DNA of 64,000 nucleotides from Diphasiastrum complanatum (taxonomy: Eukaryota; Streptophyta; Lycopodiopsida; Lycopodiales; Lycopodiaceae), in assembly GCA_029204225.1 (NCBI GenBank), contig CM055097.1, positions 38,869,106-38,933,105 of the forward strand, given 5' to 3'. Positions 1 through 11,038 of this stretch are shown in pieces. Within the stretch, counting starts at the first letter, position 1. The number at the start of each line of letters is the position of its first letter. A program made the position numbers and the translations under genes. The notes under the pieces were generated by a model. It made no database searches and was not told the DNA's origin. It was given only the letters and a program-made list of their open reading frames with translations.

Positions 1-185
1 TATTGGTCTGATCACTCTCCAAAATACTTCTAATACAAAATGAAAAGCCACCAAACAACATTCACTGCTTATAAATGAAAAAAGTATATTGCTTTCTTTG
101 CATTGCATTCTTGCATCTAATGTATAGTTGATTTGTTGCTTTGAGCAATCAACTTGTTGTGTTTCACTACATTGTGTGATAAGTT
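1..185 (+). repeat. Helitron-like endonuclease tail and 3' repeat, copy A (degenerate)
   Basis: This stretch is nearly the same as 28839-29023. The first 77 bases encode the end of an endonuclease/exonuclease/phosphatase-type domain (YWSDHSP, then a stop where copy B has Tyr, then YKMKSHQTT). SDH is the usual C-terminal catalytic motif of that fold. A hairpin at 126-154 follows the stop codon. Similarity ends at about 185, where gypsy gag sequence begins, so this is probably an element end or an insertion junction. The left limit is unknown because the window begins inside the repeat. Confidence 0.6.
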
Positions 186-693
186 CGTCCATGGCCTCAG
201 AGATGAATATAAAGTAGAGGTTCAGAGAAACTCGCCTACTACCCTAGAGCAAGCTCTTAGATATGCTCAAATCTATGATAATTCAGTGGGTAGGAAGAGG
301 GCGAGACATCCACCTCTTTCTGAGCAGCCTCCTCAGAAAGACTTTCAATTTAAAAAGAAAGAAAGAAGATAAAGTTAAGAGTGAAGCTCCTCAAAACGCC
401 CATCGCTCATACAACCCTTAAAACCAGAATATTTTGAGAAAGCCAAACGAGAACGTTTGTGCTTTGTGTGCATGGGCAAGGGACACACAGTCAGACAGTG
501 TCTCAGGGGGCCTTCCACTAAGAAAGATAAAAAAGATAAAAAACAAGTTCATCTTGTTCAGGCCATAAGTTTCCCCAATGACTCGGCAGCTTTTGAGATC
601 AAAGTGTATCATGAAGACCATGAACACTGTTGCCAGCTGACCAGAACGTTGCCTCAAAATTTACAACCATCATTATCAAATCGTGGACATTGA
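186..693 (+). pseudogene. Ty3/gypsy gag remnant with CCHC zinc knuckle
   Basis: Two short frames give a gag-like C-terminal half. The first (to 372) has an FVHGLRDEYKVEVQ...PTTLEQALRYAQIYD pattern typical of the end of the Retrotrans_gag domain, then a basic tail. The second (457-693, different frame) carries CFVCMGKGHTVRQC, a perfect CX2CX4HX4C nucleocapsid knuckle, followed by a Lys-rich linker and HLVQAISFPND, like the linker before a gypsy protease. Stops and at least one frameshift separate them, and no protease follows. The family assignment rests on motif order rather than a search. Confidence 0.65.
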
Positions 694-734
694 GGACAAT
701 TTTTGAGTAAGGTTGCGAATTTCTGCCAAAAAAA

Positions 735-748
735 GTCTATATATAGAC
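735..748 (+). promoter_or_regulatory. TATA box in a 14-bp palindrome
   Basis: GTCTATATATAGAC is a perfect palindrome with a canonical TATA core at 738-745. It lies 111 bp before the ATG at 856, a normal plant or LTR core-promoter spacing, so it may drive the 856-2394 frame. No other promoter element was identified. Confidence 0.45.
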
Positions 749-855
749 CTCTATCCTTCTCTCCATGAATTCATTTTAGATTCCTGCTCTTGAGTTAATG
801 CCAAAATTTTTCAAATTTTTCAAAATTCTCAGAACAATCTAAAATCACTGCTATT

Positions 856-2394
856 ATGGCCTCACGCAATTCCTCGCTTAGTTTGCATCGTTGTAAGCCC
901 CCTCAGCCTTATTCAGGGGATATTTTTATGATTGGCATCAAGAATTATGCCGAGCAGCTCATCCTGGCCAAGGATATCCTCACAACCCTTGGCTTTGATT
1001 TGACTCAATTCCATGACCAGTAGAGCGAGAGCCTGATCCAAGCGGCCTACCCCACCTATTCGGATGAATTCCAAACTTTTAAGCTTACATCTAAGAGTGG
1101 CAGCTATACAATCATCAACGTCTCTCCTGAGCATCTCCAGAGCATTGGCTTCCCTAATCTCGGAGAGACAATCCATGGCAAGGGCACAAGCTATGATGCC
1201 AAGTACTTTACAAAGTTTCTGACAGAGGATGACAAAACCATTGCCCAAACCAATGACGGGATTGCTATACGACTCATCACAAATCCCTATCTACGGGCCG
1301 CCTCAGAAATCCTCGTCACCATGGTCGAAGTGCATACTGCCAAGATGGATCGCATACCACCAAGCGACCTCTTCTCTTTGACCCTCACCACGGACGAGCC
1401 CTCTCAAAATTACAAGTGGGCTAAGAAGGTAGCAGAGAAGCTGTGCGGAGCTTTGAAAGCTAGAAAACCAACTACCAAATGTGGATATCTCCTCCACATG
1501 TTGGTCACCAAACAGTTGGGGTCTAGGGCGGCTGCTGCCATCAAAGAGCTGGATGATCTCTATCCAAGCACAAAAAAGCCAGCCAGCCCCCAACCGACAG
1601 CAGAAGCAGTCTCACCAGCCCCACCTACTAAGAAGCAGAAAGGGAAGGCGATCAGCATAGAAGCTGATGTCCCTCACGACATTCTATCCAGCTACATCGG
1701 GACTGAGTATGCTGAATCCGGAGGGAGCCTTAAACCATCTCAGGTCCCAAAGGAATTGGTGGACTTCAACGACTTCGCACCACTAGCTATTCCTGAGGGA
1801 ACTGCCATTCCAATGGTGGCCTATCAAACGCTGGCCCAAAAGTTGAAAGCCACGATGGAGCAGCACACAAAATTACAACAATCATACCTTACTTCCGTCG
1901 AGGCCCTGAACCAGCACATAGCCACCCTGGAAAAACGCTTAAAGGCAGTTGTCCAATTAACACTATTTGTTCATGCAAAGCACGCCCAATTCCATGATTC
2001 GGGACACAACTTTGATGGACCAGATGGTGGAGATGGAGCAGGATTCCAACAGCCTCCTTCTGCAACTCAAGACTCCTCATTTCAAGGCCAACCCCTGGGG
2101 CAAGGAGCTCAAGCACCAACCAATTCATCAGGCTCTGGGAGTACCAACTCCCAACATTATCTTTTTCCTTCCACCACTTCTAACCCTCTCGACACCACTA
2201 ACCCCCCAATTATTCCACGACAATTTTCTCCTAAGTCACAAAGAATTGCTAAAGCTAATCCCTCGCCTCCTCTCTCTCCTAAACCTGATCCCCAAATTCA
2301 ACACGATATTGCCTCTGAAGCACCAACCATCCGGGCACAGAATCATGTCCATAGAACCGAGCAAGGAGTTGCACGCCTCTCAGGAGTTTGTTAA
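856..2394 (+). pseudogene. Unclassified 513-codon ORF interrupted by one TAG, coiled-coil and Pro-rich
   Basis: An ATG at 856 opens a frame that runs to 2394 with a single stop, TAG at codon 56 (1021-1023). The best uninterrupted part starts at an internal Met at 1321 (357 aa). The N-terminal third looks globular (MASRNSSLSLHRCKPP, PYSGDIFMIGIKNYAEQLIL). A heptad-like coiled coil lies at about codons 316-361 (TLAQKLKATMEQHTKLQQSY). The C-terminal region is rich in Ser, Pro, Gln and Asn and ends with a basic stretch (SQRIAKANPSPPLSPKPDPQ). I recognise no enzyme domain. Accessory or gag-like ORFs of large plant LTR elements often have coiled-coil plus low-complexity tails, so a retroelement origin is my inference; the gypsy gag remnant upstream fits this. 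It could be a pseudogene or a readthrough ORF. Confidence 0.5.
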
Positions 2395-2477
2395 GAAATA
2401 TCCAATGACAAAAGAGCGAGGTGGCTACATATACTTCATAACTTTGACGTTTTTTAGCTAACTTAAAATTGCCTCTG

Positions 2478-2800
2478 TAAACAATAAGCTCAAGGAGGAT
2501 GTCTATATGACACAATCACCTAGATTATTTGAGCAAGGGATCAAAAAATTCAGTTAAACAAATTCTTGTATGCTCTGAAGCAAGTGCCCAGATTGTGGTA
2601 GAGGAGATTTGATTTCTTCATTAGCATGGGATTTGTAAGATGCAATCAGGCGAAAGCACTTATGTTGAAAAGAATCACTTTACAACAATAGTGGAGATCT
2701 ATGTAGACAACATTGTGATGACTGGAAATAATGGATAGAAGAAAGAACAAAAGGGAGATTTGTATATTATATGATGTACTCGGGAGATCCAAAATGATCG
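2478..2800 (+). pseudogene. Ty1/copia reverse transcriptase remnant
   Basis: Broken frames on the plus strand follow the order of a copia RT palm. A piece like NNKLKEDVYMTQSPRLFEQGIKKF matches the region that normally reads ELEEEVYM-QP-GF; later comes IYVDNIVMTGNN (about 2695-2735), equivalent to the catalytic YVDD block with the second Asp changed to Asn. Several stops and frameshifts are present. The neighbouring copia material at 2829-5640 is on the other strand, so this is a separate insertion or an inversion. Confidence 0.55.
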
Positions 2801-2828
2801 ATTGTTTTCTGATTACCACACCTATGGT

Positions 2829-5640
2829 TTAGAAATGAATTTGAGTGATGAAATGTGTCTGTTGGTTTTGCGATTCCAACCGCATATACACTATTTGGCT
2901 TCCCATTAATCGTTGGTAGAGTGTCTCATTTGCAAATGGAGTACCATCATCCTTTGATGGCTTGTTGCAATGTTTACCTTTCCAAACCTCAACTTTTAGA
3001 CAAGAAGGCAACAAAATCTTTCATCTCAAAGCCCCAAGAAAGATTTTTCTTAACACAATCAATAAGTTTCTTATTACTTCCTATAATGACCAAGCCATCC
3101 AAATAGAGCACAACAACAACATTGCCTTCACCTTCCTTGAAGAAATACAAATTACAATTAGACATACTCTTTTCAAACGCTTTCCTTGCAAAGTACTCGT
3201 CAATTCGGCCACACCAAGCCCTTGGTGGTGCCTATTTCAGTCCATACAAAGCTTTTCTAAGGCTATATACCAGATGTTCTTTGCTCGTGATCTAAAAAAT
3301 ACTACAATTATTCCATGTAGGCCTCTTTTTTAAGTTGCCCTTTGAGAAAGGCATTCTTGATATCCATTGATGGATGCTTGAGTCAAAATATGAGGCTAAT
3401 GCCAACATGGTCTTGATAGATGTCATCTTAGCGATAGGTGCAAAGGTCTGCCTTTTGCCACCAACCTTGCCTTGTACTTATCCATAGTTCCATTCAATGT
3501 TTCGTTGAAACATGTTTCATTCAATGAAACTCCGTTTTAAAAAGTCCGTTTCAAATGGACCATTTGAAACAGATTTTAAAATTAGAGCAAAAAGAAAAAA
3601 AATTCCTAATATGTAAATTTCAGCATATAAAATTCTAATTAGAACTCAGTATGGAATAGTAGAATTATGAATACCTTGTGCATGTGCATTGTGTGATGTA
3701 TCTCAATGTCTCATTGAGTCCTTAGTCATTCAAGTGTGTCGATTACCAATTGTTTATAATGTCATCGTATAGAGCTATAATCATTGTAAAGACACTTAAA
3801 CAACAATCGGCTTTCCTTTAACAAAAGGCTAGCAATAAAAACAAGCAAAAAGACAAAACCCTTAAAACATTTCGTCGTTTTCTTCCTGATAGAGCCGATT
3901 CTTTCCCGTTTCAAACACATTTCAAACACGTTGTGGAAAAGCTTTTCAAAAAGGTCCATGAAACTCCATTAACACGGAACTTGGTGTTGTAGGCCCACTT
4001 GCAACCTATTGGTTGCTTTCCTTTTGCCAATGCAACAAGCTCCCATGTGCCATTTTTCAAAATTGAGTCAGACTCCTCTTGGATGGCTTGCTTTCCTTCA
4101 TGGCATCATGAAAGAACAATGGCTCATCTGCTTTTAGAATCGTGGACATAAGTGCAAAGTTAGTCACTTGTCTCTCATGAGACGTAAGCGATCTTCTGGC
4201 ACCCTGTTCATTGCTTTCTCCTTCCTCTAAAATGTGTTCCTATTTGATTGTTTCCCGATACCACCTAGATAACCCACATGGTCTTGATAGATGTCATCTT
4301 AGCGATAGGTGCAAAGGTCTCAAACAATCATGTTCAAGTACCTACTCATGCTCCTACTTGAGGCTCTCAAAACTTTTGACTAGGTTCCTCATATTTGGAA
4401 TCAATTTGTCTTAGAAACTCATCCGTTCCATCTTTCTCTTGCTTGTGTACTCTGGTGGAGGATCTACGCCAAAGATCACATCTCGACTTAGGAGGATATT
4501 TCTCTTATTTTTGAGATCATACAACAAACAGGCTTTTTCGCCTTCACTATACCCAAGGAAGATACAATTTAGGAACTTTAGATCAAGCTTCTTCTGCAAG
4601 TCTTTAGGTATACATGTGTATGCTACGTGCCCAAATACTCGAAAGTTGCCCCCACTTTGGACTTATTACCACTTTATGCTTATTTAGTTGTGATTTCTCC
4701 ACCCACTTTGGTTGGGCTTCTGTTCCATAGAAAGGCAACAATTGTTGTTGCCTCTTCCCAAAAGAAATTCAAAAGGCCTTTTGCCTCAAGCAAACTCCTC
4801 ACACACTCAATGTTAGACTTGGTTTTTTACTTAGCCAAGCCAATTTGCTTTGGTGTATATGGCAAATTGTCTCTTTATACCACATGCATTGCAAAGATTT
4901 TTGAACTCATCAGAAATGCATTCACCACATGCATTTGACCTAAGAGCCTTCAACTTCTTTGTCATGCAATTCTCCACCAAAACCTTTCATTAATTGACGT
5001 ATTTAAATGGTTTCAATTTCTATCAAATAAAATAGACCCACACATAGAGGGCTTGGTCAAAACCATCCTTGTGATCAAGGTGTTCTCAAGACTCAACTTC
5101 CTCTCGAATCTCGACAATTGCCTTCTTGAGGGTCATGGTAGGATCTTTCGCAAGCAGGGTTTTGGTTTTCTAGAAAGCTCTGGGTAAGGCTCTCAACAGG
5201 TAAGTGAGCTACTTCTTAGCCGACACTGCGTTCTCTACCCCGAAGTTATGTAGTGATAGAACTAGATCCTTCATCTTCCGTACAAAAGAAGTGAGGTCTT
5301 TTCCATCCCACTATAGATTTGTCAGCTGATCTTCCAACATCAATATTTGACTTCTTGATTTCATTTGAAATCTCGTGAGCAATGTATCCCACATCTCCTT
5401 CACTTTGGAGAGTGTTGCTAGGTCAAGTGTGAGACTATCGTCACTGGATGAAGATAGCAAGACTACTGCCTTGTCATTTTTCTCCCTCCATTCGCATAGC
5501 TCTTTGCCTGATGTCATAGACATCTCTTTTGTGCCATCCACCCAGGAGAATAAACCTTCACCCTTGAGTATCAATGATGTCTTAACTTTCTAGGCTAGAA
5601 AGTTAGATCTGGAAGAATCTAGAACTATACAGATCTTGTT
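2829..5640 (-). pseudogene. Degenerate Ty1/copia gag-pol, minus strand
   Basis: Reading leftward, gag comes first: 5574-5311 encodes an 87-aa UBN2-type piece (SKVKEMWDTLLTRFQMKSRSQI). At 4599-4411 is the end of the integrase region (KFLNCIFLGYSEGEKACLLYD ending SRDVIFGVDPP). Next come the RT start (a DKYKARLVAK block near 3440-3470) and an RT/RNase H joint at 3014-2829 (PFANETLYQRLMGSQIVYM). Many stops and frameshifts, plus a 470-bp insertion at 3496-3964, make it non-functional. A tRNA primer site at 5762-5774 fits this orientation, with its 5' LTR to the right. Confidence 0.75.
3496..3964. mobile_element. Small AT-rich insertion inside copia pol
   Basis: The copia RT frame on either side (a VNG codon group at about 3965-3985, then NGTMDKYKARLVAK at about 3440-3500) is interrupted by about 470 bp with no RT similarity. 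The flanks share TCCATT followed by CA or AA, a possible imperfect target duplication. The left edge carries GTTTCGTTGAAAC, nearly palindromic, and the right edge GTCCATGAAAC. No transposase is visible. A non-autonomous DNA transposon is the simplest reading, class unknown. Confidence 0.4.
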
Positions 5641-5761
5641 CTGTATGCTGCTGATTGAAGCCATTGCTTTTGATGTGCATTCTCTTGTTGATGGTTGTTC
5701 GTTTGAATGCTTGGCCTTCTGGATTTGATAGTCTTTGGTTATGTCAGATTATGACAGGACG

Positions 5762-5774
5762 GGCTTTGATACCA
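5762..5774 (-). other. LTR-retrotransposon primer binding site (tRNA-iMet)
   Basis: The minus strand reads TGGTATCAAAGCC, one change from the plant copia initiator-Met primer site TGGTATCAGAGCC. A TG at 5776-5777, the complement of a terminal CA, marks the neighbouring LTR edge. It is correctly placed to start the minus-strand copia remnant at 5640-2829. Confidence 0.65.
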
Positions 5775-5775
5775 C

Positions 5776-6720
5776 TGATACGAATAACAGTCACAAAAGC
5801 AAGACAATTCGGATGGATTTCATATATGATTGTTGGTCACTGCCAGCTGTATCATTCCTACAGTCCTCCAGAATGTAGACAGACACCACTGTACTACATT
5901 AATTGATTAATGTAGCATTCAACAAAATTCAAATCAAGGTGCGAAATTAAATGAACAAGTGAATCAGACACACGAATAGCAGCAGACTAATTTACATTCA
6001 AGACCAGACAAGATAAGAAATCATCTATTGATTCTTCTGATTCTTCAAGCACTGCATGCAGATCCACGCAGTGTGTTGGGCATGAGAGAAATACGGTTCT
6101 CCCACGAGTAATGTCTCGCTTACTAGTGGACTTGTGGATCTACAGATCCTATGCAAAATTGTCTCGCACGAAGGTGGACGCATATTCTGTCTGTGTGTCT
6201 TGCTTACTAGCATAGAGAATTTCATGTGTGCGTATCAAGTATCATCCAGAAAGTATATAGTCGCGTCTTGTAACCTTCTAGATTAGAGTGATTAAACATC
6301 TATAGCTAATCACGAATTACAAGAGTGGAGATTAGCCATGACCTAGAGTGTATCTGTTGACGTCATGCTATCAGATTAGATATGTGTACTTCTGGGTACT
6401 TGCATGATCTTGCTAGTCCTTTTTTGGAGCATGAGGGTAGAAAAGGGTGTCGCAACAATTTCCGTGTTGTTTTTGAGTCGTTTGACTTTCTCGTCATCTG
6501 ACTTTCTCCTGTTGTACCTCAAAAATTTCTCTTTCCCAAATCTTTCACATTTGCATCTTCTCGTCAAGGTTTTCACGAACATTTTCACATGTGTCTTTTG
6601 ACTTTCGCGTTTGCAAACATTTTTGTCAGGCAGAGGGCTGAAAGCTAGCAAAGCTTTGATAATAGAAAGGTTTTGTTTCTTCAAGATTTGTATAAGGTAC
6701 TATAGGTTGGAGGGAGAGAT
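5776..6720 (-). other. Probable decayed copia 5' LTR and flank
   Basis: This stretch holds no convincing gene. Its left edge next to the primer site should be the inner end of the 5' LTR of the minus-strand copia element. I could not find the outer LTR end or a matching 3' copy, so the LTR length is unknown. Frames at 6376-6684 on both strands are composition-driven and match nothing I know. Confidence 0.35.
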
Positions 6721-7610
6721 AGTCTGATTCTTATCAATGCCATAAATAATATCACTTGATAAATGCAACACATCCAAAATCTTTCAAATAAGTCAATTTG
6801 TTTCCTTTCGTATCCTGATAGATGACTACTTCACCTTGTGATACGTCGAACCAGTGTGCGAGCTTCTAGGAATCGATAATTTTCTTGCATTTCTGCATGC
6901 TTCTAGTAGATGGCAATTTGAAACATTCTACATGCATATCTTTTGTTAGCTCAAGTGTCTAGTTTCTAATAGTAAAGAAACAAGACCCGCCTCTGATTTG
7001 CAGGCCATCCATCAACTTGTTACATATGTCGGTCAACAAAACTGAGTTATCTACATATCTGATGTCATTCAACTTGAACACCTTTGTGCCTATCTACCAT
7101 TCTTCGTAAAGTATTTCAATTCGCGACTTCCAGACTCAAGTGGACGACATTATAATGATCCAACAAGTGCGCAAATAGTATGTAGAGCAACCACGGATGA
7201 TAGCTAAATGAGCGTTATGTCGGTGTAACAAAATGCGTTAAGAGAAGGGAAGAGAAGATGTCCGTTAAAGTGAAGAAAACTTGCTAAGTTCTATTTTTCA
7301 CGACTCAAAAAATAGGAAAGGGCACGTGTCAATGAAGGGATGGCTCACTTTTTAACATTAACTCCAAAAAATTTGTATTTATGAGGTAAGTACAATAGCA
7401 ATTAATGACGTGGAATAACTTTTTTTTGGAAGATTGGACCCTATGGAATAGTTAGAAATTTCTAATATAGGATTGATTTGACTTGCATTGAATTTTTTAT
7501 GGATCGAAAAAATGTTCAAAAAAACTCGATACGAACTCAGATTGACCCGATTCTAAAATATTTTTGATACTTCAATATTGAGAATTATTCGATACCTCCT
7601 ATTCAAAAAG
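6721..7610. other. No assignable gene; weak coding-like stretch on the minus strand
   Basis: From about 7110 down to 6730 one minus-strand frame runs with only a few stops (KVFKLNDIRYVDNSVLLTD, IRGGSCFF, HWFDVSQGEVVIYQDTKGN). I cannot match it to copia, gypsy or a host family. The rest, 7130-7610, is AT-rich with no visible gene. It ends at the ATCGA target site of the next element. Confidence 0.3.
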
Positions 7611-7615
7611 ATCGA
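7611..7615. repeat. Target-site duplication ATCGA, left
   Basis: ATCGA directly precedes the left LTR and recurs at 11034-11038 directly after the right LTR. A perfect 5-bp duplication is the expected signature of copia integration. Confidence 0.9.
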
Positions 7616-8320
7616 TGTGAAAATATTGTACTTTAGGACCATAAATGGATCGACAATAGATCCACAAGAGTGATTGGAAGCTTGCTTAACAATATATCAA
7701 AAAACTAGACACAAAAAAGTTGATCTAGATTGGCAATTTGACAAACAACAAGCATTAACAATCAAAAGCATTGATAAACATTGAAATCCGAGCCCACCCG
7801 TGTGTATGACAGGATGTAGTACGGCCTTCAAGCTAAGAAACAAGTATAAACTGATTTGGTTTCATTTGGATCACAAAAACTCAATGTATATAGTGAACTA
7901 ACTTGAGATTGCCAATGAGCTCCAAAAACAAAAATTCTATCTTCTCACTATGGAAGCTTGGAATACATAGCAAATTTGACTTTCTTCTTGAAGTTAGGTG
8001 GATTTCCAGCATGTAATAAGGAAGTTAACTCACTCTTCTTTCTCTAAAATGAAACCCTAGCCTAGATCCTAGAGTTATGCTTGGTAGGTAGCTAGTTGGT
8101 CAAATTTTCACCTTAAACTTAGGTGTAGGTCCTATAAAGTAGGGGTGACCACCAAATAGACATGAATAACTCTCTTGACTTGACCTAACCTACATTAGGA
8201 GTGGGTTGCCATGTGGCATTTTGGCCATACACGTGTGGAACCCAATTATGTACAAAATTTACACTATTCTTCATGGTTTTTGATCAAGCTAGATTTGCCA
8301 ATTTTTGGCAATTCTTCACA
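7616..8320 (-). repeat. 3' LTR of the 7616-11033 copia element
   Basis: It is 705 bp long, the same length as its partner at 10329-11033, with inverted ends TGTGAA/TTCACA. Substitutions are spread evenly along it, and the LTR pair shows no net length difference. Confidence 0.92.
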
Positions 8321-8330
8321 CTCCTCCTCA
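8321..8330 (-). other. Polypurine tract
   Basis: The minus strand reads TGAGGAGGAG immediately before the 3' LTR. The same GAGGAGGAG abuts the LTR of the related element at 43325-43333, which supports its role as plus-strand DNA primer. Confidence 0.8.
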
Positions 8331-8347
8331 AATTTAGCTTGATCTAT

Positions 8348-9583
8348 TTACAACTCTCTTGCCAGATGAATGAATGCTTTAGAAGTGTCTAATAAACCAG
8401 CTACAAACAAGGAATTTTTGAGATTCCAATAGAGAATGATGTCCATGAAGGATGTTTCACCACCTCTTAAAGGATACCTTACAAGATGTTCCATGAATGT
8501 GTCTATATACATGTAGCACACTTCAAAACTAAACATCATGCCAAGCCATGGATTCCAAGGCATTTTGTGCACTTGAAGATATATCAATTAAAAAATTAAG
8601 TGCATACACAATGTTTCCAAAAACAACTTGCCTTGCCATGATCCACATGATTGAACCCTGATGGCTCCATCTTGATACTCATGGTTCTTCTTGGAGTCCT
8701 CGGGTCTTGAGCTTGCTCCTCCACTTGACTTGACTCCAAACCATCAATGAATTGAATAAGGTGTTGATCCAAATGTGCTTCTTCAAGTTTACAAATCTTC
8801 CACTCTTGAAAGATCACATTTCCACCATTGACAAATTCTTTGGTGGAAAACAAGTTGATTCTACAATCTCTACGTGAAGAGCAAAACACTACCATTATTC
8901 CTATGATTGAAATAGGATAATCTTTGGTCCTTACATTAAATTGATCATGCTCAAAGCATGTGGACCCAAGATTTCCAATACAAATGGTGTTTCATCTTTT
9001 ATGATTCTATTCAAACTATTACAAAAATAGTTATCCAATGAAATTGCTTTATCAACAACAAATGGAGATTTGAAAGCATCTAATTTCATTATCTTGTCAT
9101 AAAGAGTACTAAACACCTTAGATCTTAAAGATAAGCAACAAGTCGCTCCATGTCTACTAATACTATCCAACAAGTACTCAAAGATAGTAGACTCCCATGA
9201 GATTGATTTCTAAGCATGAGAACCCTCCAAGTATTACTAGATTCATAGATTGATTTTAAAGACTCCCAAGGCTCTTTAGCACTTTTACAAGATGGTAATT
9301 CCCTCAAAAGATCATTGTTCACATTCATTTTCACACAATGAAATGCTAGCCTAGATCTCTTTTTGTATCTCACTTATTCCTGTGCACCTAGAGGCTCATG
9401 TTCATCCTCAATCAGAAACTCATAAAGGTCTTGGAGCACCAAAAGTGACTCCATCTTGACCTTCAAAATAGCATAATTTGTAGAATTCAATCTCTCATTA
9501 GCTTCTAGAAGGTATGCTCCAATAGATCCCATCTTACTAGTGACTTCTACAAACAAGAAATAGATTTGATTGACTTGAAACAC
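8348..9583 (-). pseudogene. Rump copia gag-pol of the non-autonomous element
   Basis: Frames read leftward. 9583-9374 and 9373-9125 form a broken gag start (LNSTNYAILKVKMESLLV, then AKEPWESLKSIYESSNTWRV), matching the DUF4219/UBN2 pattern. 9173-8931 continues with no recognised motif. 8895-8596 contains GGNVIFQEWK and QDPRTPRRT, which resemble the integrase end and the spacer before RT; the related element at 41166-42164 has QDARTPRIPRRS at the matching place. The last frame (8587-8348) is unassigned. A large internal deletion removed protease, most of integrase and RT. Stops separate the pieces, so no full polyprotein could be made. Confidence 0.65.
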
Positions 9584-10315
9584 ACAAAAGTCTCACACTT
9601 GCAGTCTTTGACTCAAATTTGATTTCTAATCCAACAAATGGACTTATAATGATAGTTCTATGACTCCCTCACAAAGCTGGAATGAAGATGAGATGAAGTG
9701 AAAACTACTTTCAAACAAATCTTGCCAAGAAATTGATTTCATTGTCTCTAGAAGCTCACTAAGGTCTCTCTCTTGTAGTGTTTCACTCAAATTAGATTTT
9801 TAATCCAAAAAATGGACTTATAATCTCAGTTCTAGCACTCTTTCACAAAGTTGGAATGAAGATAAGATGATGTGAAATCTACTTACAATCAAATCTTGCC
9901 AATTTTGGCTAGTTTTGGATAGTAACATGACTAAATCTCCCTCACACTTTTTGATGTATTTTCAAGACCTGTAAAACAAGTTTAGAGGACCTGATTTCAG
10001 CCTAGATTAATTAGATTTCATAAACCTATGTCAAATACAATGGCACCCAATCTTGGTAGCCTAACCTAAGATTTCCACCAAAAATTACATCAAAAGAAAT
10101 TGAATTTCTTTGGATCAAATGGATACCATGCATTAAATGAAGGTTCATAGGTGCCCATACATGTGGAAAGTATGGATTTGGACCCCTACCAAGTTTGGGA
10201 TCAAATCTCCTCACCAAAGTCAAGATTCTAGCTTGCACTCTCAATACTAGTTTTTAGCACCAGAACTTGCTAAAAATGGATTTGCATTAGATCAATGGCT
10301 TATGCTCTTGTACTT

Positions 10316-10328
10316 GGCTCTAATACCA
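10316..10328 (-). other. Primer binding site (tRNA-iMet)
   Basis: The minus strand reads TGGTATTAGAGCC directly adjoining the 5' LTR, one base from the plant initiator-Met consensus. Confidence 0.85.
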
Positions 10329-11033
10329 TGTGAAAGTACTATACTTTAGGACCATAAATGGATCTACAATAGATCCACAAGAGTGATTGGATGCTTGCTT
10401 AACAATCTATCAAAAAACTAGACACAAAAAAGTTGATCTAGATTGGCAATTTGACAAGCAACAAGCATTAACAATCAAAAGCATTGATAAACATTGAAAT
10501 CCGAGCCCACACGTGCGTATGACAGGATGTAGTATGGCCTTCAAACTAAGAAACAAGTATAAACTGATTTGGTTTCATTTGGATCACAAAAACTCAATGT
10601 ACATAGTGAACTAGCTTGAGATTGCCAATGAGCTCCGAAAACAAAAATTCTATCTTCTCACTATTGGAGCTTGGAATACATAGCAAATTCGACTTCCTTC
10701 TTGAAATTAGGTGGATTTCCAGCATGTAGTAAGGAAGTTAACTCACTCTTCCTGCCCTAAAATGAAACCCTAGCCTAGATCCTAGAGTTATGCTTGGTAG
10801 GTAGCTAGTTGGTCAAATTTTCACCTTAAACTTAGGTGTAGGTCCTATAAAGTAGGGATGACCACCAAATAGACATGAACAACTCTCTTGACTTGACCTA
10901 ACCTACATTAGAAGTGGGTTGCCACATGGCATTTTGGCCATACACGTGTGGAACCCAATTATGTACAAAATTTACACTATTCTTCATGGTTTTTGATCAA
11001 GCTAGATTTGCCAATTTTTGGCAATTCTTCACA
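10329..11033 (-). repeat. 5' LTR of the 7616-11033 copia element
   Basis: It is the partner of 7616-8320 and is followed by the ATCGA target copy at 11034-11038. As the 5' LTR on the minus strand it would carry the promoter; I did not pick out a TATA box with confidence. Confidence 0.92.
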
Positions 11034-11038
11034 ATCGA
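11034..11038. repeat. Target-site duplication ATCGA, right
   Basis: This matches 7611-7615 exactly and lies directly outside the right LTR. Confidence 0.9.

Larger units (their letters stand above)
7616..11033 (-). mobile_element. Complete non-autonomous Ty1/copia element, minus orientation (3.4 kb)
   Basis: Two 705-bp LTRs (7616-8320 and 10329-11033) start TGTGAAA, end TTCTTCACA and enclose 2,008 bp. ATCGA flanks both sides. On the minus strand the primer site TGGTATTAGAGCC (10316-10328) abuts the right LTR, and the purine tract TGAGGAGGAG (8321-8330) abuts the left LTR, so transcription runs right to left. The interior keeps gag and integrase-end fragments only; protease, most of integrase, RT and RNase H are gone. 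It would depend on a relative for mobility. By eye the LTRs differ at about 4 percent of sites, so insertion was not very recent. The LTR is homologous to the one at 43334-44025. Confidence 0.93.
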
